Program-made: the position numbers and the translations under genes
Notes under the pieces: model-generated
What the model saw: the letters and a program-made list of their open reading frames with translations, nothing else
The model's database searches: none
What the model was told of the DNA's origin: nothing
Shown: positions 7,001 through 9,264 of the stretch, in pieces
Layout: every line of letters begins with the position of its first letter
Numbering within the stretch: position 1 is the first letter of the stretch
NCBI GenBank assembly: GCA_937949585.1
Contig: CALEDW010000159.1
Location: forward strand, 1-9,264
DNA: 9,264 nt
Source: an uncultured Acidimicrobiia bacterium
Lineage (GTDB): Bacteria > Actinomycetota > Acidimicrobiia > IMCC26256 > CALEDW01
Direction: 5' to 3'

Positions 7001-7366
7001 GTGGCTGAGTGGGTCGCGGCGGTCGCCGCGGTGACGCTCGTCGCCGCAACGACGTTGCTCGTCGCCGCGCTGGTGAGCGTGGTCCGCACGGTGCGGCACC
7101 TCCGGACGACCCTCGCCGCGCTCGAAGACGACGCCCGGGTGGTGGTCGCGGCGGCGCAGCAGGCCGTGGAGGACGCCCGCCGCGAGGTCGACGGGCTCGC
7201 GGCGCTGGTGGAGACCGCCGGCGCGGTGGGGGACCGGATGGACCGCACGAGCCGGTTGGTGGCCCGCACCGTGACGAGCCCCGTCGTGCGGGTCATGGCC
7301 ATCGGGGCGGGGACCCGCCGGGCCGTGCAGCGGATGCGGGAGCACCCCGAGGGTCGACGACGGTGA
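7001..7366 (+). CDS. Small membrane-anchored DUF948-like protein
   Basis: The 121-residue protein has one N-terminal membrane segment at about 5-27 (VAAVAAVTLVAATTLLVAALVS). An Arg/Leu/Ala-rich helical region follows at 29-90 (VRTVRHLRTTLAALEDDARVVVAAAQQAVEDARREVDGLAALV), likely coiled coil, and the end reads SPVVRVMAIGAGTRRAVQRMRE (93-114). This is the pattern of DUF948 proteins: a membrane anchor, a t-SNARE- or methyl-accepting-like helix, then a conserved 'SPvv...G.rra' tail. Such genes regularly sit between rarA and alaS in Actinomycetota, which supports the assignment. The function of the family is not known; the helix suggests self-association or a partner at the membrane. It starts 6 nt after rarA and its stop overlaps the next start (GTGA), so it belongs to the rarA transcription unit. 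Confidence 0.78.
   Translation: MAEWVAAVAAVTLVAATTLLVAALVSVVRTVRHLRTTLAALEDDARVVVAAAQQAVEDARREVDGLAALVETAGAVGDRMDRTSRLVARTVTSPVVRVMAIGAGTRRAVQRMREHPEGRRR
7349..7353 (+). promoter_or_regulatory. Shine-Dalgarno GAGGG for the small gene at 7363
   Basis: GAGGG lies 9 nt before the GTG at 7363, inside the end of the DUF948-like gene, and supports that start. Confidence 0.5.
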
Positions 7367-7722
7367 TCCCCAAGCGGCTGTTCTGGGCCGCCGCCGGCTG
7401 GACGGCCGGGGTGGGCAGCGCCTGGTGGGTGCGCCGGCGGGATCGCGCCGCCGTGCGCCGGGCCCGGCCCGACGCCGTGGCCGGACGGTCCGTGGCGGGC
7501 GTGCGCGCCCGGTGGCGTCGCGCCCGCGCCGCGGTGGCGGCCGGGGTGGCCGAGGGCCGGCTCGCAGCACGCGAGCGCGAGACGGAGCTGCGCCTCCGCT
7601 ACGGGCTCGTCGGCGACAGCCCGACCGGCCGTTCCGGGCCGTCGCCGGGTCCGGGGGCACGGTCGGTGCCGGCCCCACCCGGGCCGCGCCGACGGGCCCG
7701 GGCCGGCCGGGCCGGCCGGTAG
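7363..7722 (+). CDS. Small hypothetical membrane-associated protein (DUF6167-like)
   Basis: The 119-residue product starts VIPKRLFWAAAGWTAGVGSAWWVRRR: a short hydrophobic segment (6-23) followed by an Arg cluster, then a basic Ala/Arg helix (40-70) and a short acidic stretch ARERETELRLRYG (69-81). The last 35 residues are low-complexity Gly/Pro/Arg. A small protein with RLFW..G...G at the N-terminus and a charged ERE-type helix is common directly before alaS in actinobacteria (DUF6167-type), so this is the likely family, but similarity is judged by eye. GTG at 7363 overlaps the previous stop (GTGA). The same frame is open further upstream but only as Gly/Arg-rich sequence opposing the real frame of the DUF948-like gene. 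Its TAG stop forms the first half of the -10-like box of alaS. Function unknown. Confidence 0.68.
   Translation: MIPKRLFWAAAGWTAGVGSAWWVRRRDRAAVRRARPDAVAGRSVAGVRARWRRARAAVAAGVAEGRLAARERETELRLRYGLVGDSPTGRSGPSPGPGARSVPAPPGPRRRARAGRAGR
7700..7717 (+). repeat. Two tandem 9-bp units GGGCCGGCC just before the alaS promoter
   Basis: GGGCCGGCC occurs twice head to tail (7700-7708 and 7709-7717), each holding the palindrome GGCCGGCC. It encodes the final AGRAGR of the small protein and ends 2 nt before the TAGCCT box. It may be a chance product of low-complexity coding sequence, but its place where a -35 or operator would lie makes it worth recording. Confidence 0.4.
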
Positions 7723-7725
7723 CCT
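7720..7725 (+). promoter_or_regulatory. Probable -10 box (TAGCCT) for leaderless alaS transcription
   Basis: TAGCCT fits TANNNT and ends 7 nt before the ATG of alaS. There is no Shine-Dalgarno sequence between it and the ATG, so a leaderless message is likely. Its TAG is also the stop codon of the upstream gene. The preceding bases GCCGGTAGC are identical to those before hisS. No clear -35 is seen. Confidence 0.6.
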
Positions 7726-7732
7726 GCGCCGC

Positions 7733-9264
7733 ATGCCCCCCCGCAGCGCCGACGAGCTGCGACAGGCGTTCCTCGACTTCTTCGCGGCCCGGGGCCACGT
7801 CGTGGTGCCCTCCGCGAGTCTGGTGCCCCAGGACCGCTCGGTGCTGTTCACCGTGGCCGGCATGGTGCCGTTCAAGCCGTACTTCCTGGGGGCCGAACCG
7901 GCGCCGTGGCCCCGGGCCGCCAGCTGCCAGCGCTGCCTGCGGGCCGGGGGGAAGCACAACGACCTCGAGGAGGTGGGCCGCACGAACCGGCACATGACCT
8001 TCTTCGAGATGCTGGGGAACTTCAGCTTCGGCGACTACTTCAAGGCCGAGGCGATCCCGTGGGCCTGGGAGTTCTACACCGAGGTCTGCGGCCTCGACCC
8101 CGACCGGCTGTGGGTCACCGTGCACACCACCGACGACGAGGCCGCCGCGATCTGGTCCGAGCGCGTCGGGGTGCCGGCCGAGCGGATCCAACGCCTCGAC
8201 GAGGACAACTTCTGGCGGATGGCCGACACCGGTCCGTGCGGGCCCTGCTCGGAGATCTTCTACGACCTCGGCCCCGACCACGGCCCCGGGGGCGGACCCG
8301 CCGCGGGCGGCCACGAGCGCTTCATCGAGATCTGGAACCTCGTGTTCATGCAGTACGACGCGCAGCCCGACGGGTCGCTCGTGCCGCTGCCGGCCCCCAG
8401 CGTCGACACCGGGGCCGGGCTCGAGCGGAACCTCGCGGTGCTCCAGGGTACCGACTCGGTGTGGGAGACCGACGTGCTGCGCCGGCTCATCGCCGCCGCC
8501 GGCGAGGCCACCGGCGTCGCCTACGGGCACGGGGCGGGGGAGCGGGACGTGTCGCTGCGGATCCTGGCCGAGCACGGCCGGGCCGCCACGTTCCTCGTCG
8601 TCGACGGGGTCGTCCCATCCAACGAGGCCCGGGGCTACGTGCTGCGGCGCATCCTGCGCCGGGCGGTGCGCCACGCCTACCTGCTCGGCGCGACCGAACC
8701 GGTCGTCCCCCGCCTGGTGGACGCCACCGCCGAGGTGATGGGCGGCGCCTACCCGGAGGTGGTCGAGAAGGCCGAGGCGGTGCGCGCGGTGCTGGGCCGC
8801 GAAGAGGAGCGGTTCCGCCAGACCCTGCGCCGGGGCCTCGACCTGCTCGAGGAGCTGCTCGCCGAGGGCGACGTCGACGGCGAACGGGCCTTCCACCTCC
8901 ACGACACCCTCGGGTTCCCGGTGGAGCTCACCGCCGAGATCGCCGCCGAGCGGGGCCGCACGGTGGACCTCGAGGGCTTCGCGACGCACATGGCCGAGCA
9001 GCGGGCCCGGGCCCGGGCCGCCCACCAGGCCGCCGGCGGCGGGGCCGGAGCCCCGGTGGAGCTGTACCGGGAGATCCTCGAGGAGGCCGGGCCCACCGAG
9101 TTCACCGGCCGCCGGGAGGTGGTCACCACCGGGGCCCGCATCCTGGCGCTCGTGCGCGACGGGGAACGGGTGCGCAGCGTCGGGCCCGGCGAGGTGGTCC
9201 AGGTGTTCTGCGATCGCACCCCCTTCTACGCCGAGGCGGGGGGCCAGGTCGGCGACGTCGGTGA
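7733..9264 (+). CDS. alaS: Alanyl-tRNA synthetase (AlaRS), N-terminal 510 residues; 3' end outside window
   Basis: This enzyme charges tRNA-Ala, recognising the G3:U70 pair. The frame runs from the ATG at 7733 with no stop to the window end; about 870 residues are usual, so roughly 60% is present. Visible class II core: SLVPQDRSVLFTVAGMVPFK (29-48), CQRCLRAGGKHNDLEEVGRT (65-84), motif 2 HMTFFEMLGNFSFGDYFK (87-104), ADTGPCGPCSEIFYD (164-178), HERFIEIWNLVFMQYD (194-209) and motif 3 SVDTGAGLERNLAVLQG (223-239). The tRNA-recognition region includes LRILAEHGRAATFLVVDGVV (275-294) and SNEARGYVLRRILRRAVRH (296-314). TPFYAEAGGQVGD (496-508) opens the editing domain; its zinc-binding HxxxH and the C-Ala domain lie beyond the edge. 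FTVAGM in place of the more common FTNAGM, and DTGAGLERN for DTGMGLERL, are mild variants. The ATG is supported by the start of homologous proteins just before this region and by the TAGCCT box 7 nt upstream. Confidence 0.96.
   Translation, partial: MPPRSADELRQAFLDFFAARGHVVVPSASLVPQDRSVLFTVAGMVPFKPYFLGAEPAPWPRAASCQRCLRAGGKHNDLEEVGRTNRHMTFFEMLGNFSFGDYFKAEAIPWAWEFYTEVCGLDPDRLWVTVHTTDDEAAAIWSERVGVPAERIQRLDEDNFWRMADTGPCGPCSEIFYDLGPDHGPGGGPAAGGHERFIEIWNLVFMQYDAQPDGSLVPLPAPSVDTGAGLERNLAVLQGTDSVWETDVLRRLIAAAGEATGVAYGHGAGERDVSLRILAEHGRAATFLVVDGVVPSNEARGYVLRRILRRAVRHAYLLGATEPVVPRLVDATAEVMGGAYPEVVEKAEAVRAVLGREEERFRQTLRRGLDLLEELLAEGDVDGERAFHLHDTLGFPVELTAEIAAERGRTVDLEGFATHMAEQRARARAAHQAAGGGAGAPVELYREILEEAGPTEFTGRREVVTTGARILALVRDGERVRSVGPGEVVQVFCDRTPFYAEAGGQVGDVG

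Noticed and set aside
7700..7719. Intrinsic terminator before alaS from the GGCCGGCC palindromes
   Set aside because: The palindromes are coding, have no distinct loop, and no U-tract follows; they lie immediately before a promoter-like box.
5564..9025. A 1153-codon open frame on the minus strand across rarA, the small genes and alaS
   Set aside because: It opposes genes with clear family motifs, is full of Gly/Arg/Pro/Val/His low-complexity sequence, and has no recognisable domain. Long antisense frames are expected when third codon positions are almost always G or C.
7906..9264. A + strand open frame overlapping alaS in another phase, running to the window end
   Set aside because: Arg/Gly/Pro-rich with no motif; the alaS frame from 7733 carries all AlaRS signatures.
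1..9264. CRISPR array, phage, insertion sequence, tRNA or toxin-antitoxin genes
   Set aside because: No spaced direct repeats, terminal inverted repeats, transposase motifs, cloverleaf-like sequence or small toxin pair was seen; all coding space is explained by the genes listed.

Overview
The window is very GC-rich, with G or C in most third codon positions. It is densely packed, and every supported gene reads left to right on the + strand. The order hisS–aspS–rarA–DUF948-like–small membrane protein–alaS is a conserved housekeeping neighbourhood of Actinomycetota. The AlaRS wording, the type IV prepilin-like genes next door and the GC content make a deep-branching actinobacterium, possibly of the class Acidimicrobiia, the best guess. 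That placement is inference; there is no rRNA or phylogenetic marker search behind it.

Region 1 (1–2534) is the end of a pilus or pseudopilus operon. It holds the last 50 codons of an unrecognised protein, then a PilW/PulJ-type minor prepilin with a textbook type III signal (G|QTLFE), then a 577-residue PilX-type protein with a large cysteine-containing extracellular domain. Stop and start codons overlap at both joints (TGATG, then an 8-nt overlap), and both starts have strong Shine-Dalgarno sequences. The products should be processed by a prepilin peptidase and assembled at the membrane, but the motor and major pilin genes are not in view.

Region 2 (2535–5640) starts with a 41-nt gap holding a GC-rich hairpin and a TAGCAT -10-like box placed for leaderless transcription of hisS. 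hisS and aspS overlap by one base (TGATG) and are probably translationally coupled.

Region 3 (5641–7722) has rarA, an AAA+ ATPase of stalled replication forks, again preceded by a -10-like hexamer 7 nt before its probable GTG start. Two small membrane-anchored proteins follow, a DUF948-like one and a DUF6167-like one, with near-zero spacing.

Region 4 (7723–9264) is the first 510 codons of alaS, cut by the window edge just as the editing domain begins. Its -10-like TAGCCT uses the stop codon of the upstream gene as its first three bases.

No tRNA, rRNA, CRISPR, insertion sequence, phage gene or convincing intrinsic terminator was seen. No gap between genes exceeds about 41 bases. I see no evidence of a new multi-gene system. 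The points most worth checking are the three apparently leaderless promoters, the cysteine-containing PilX-like protein, and a Gln in AspRS at a position linked to tRNA discrimination.
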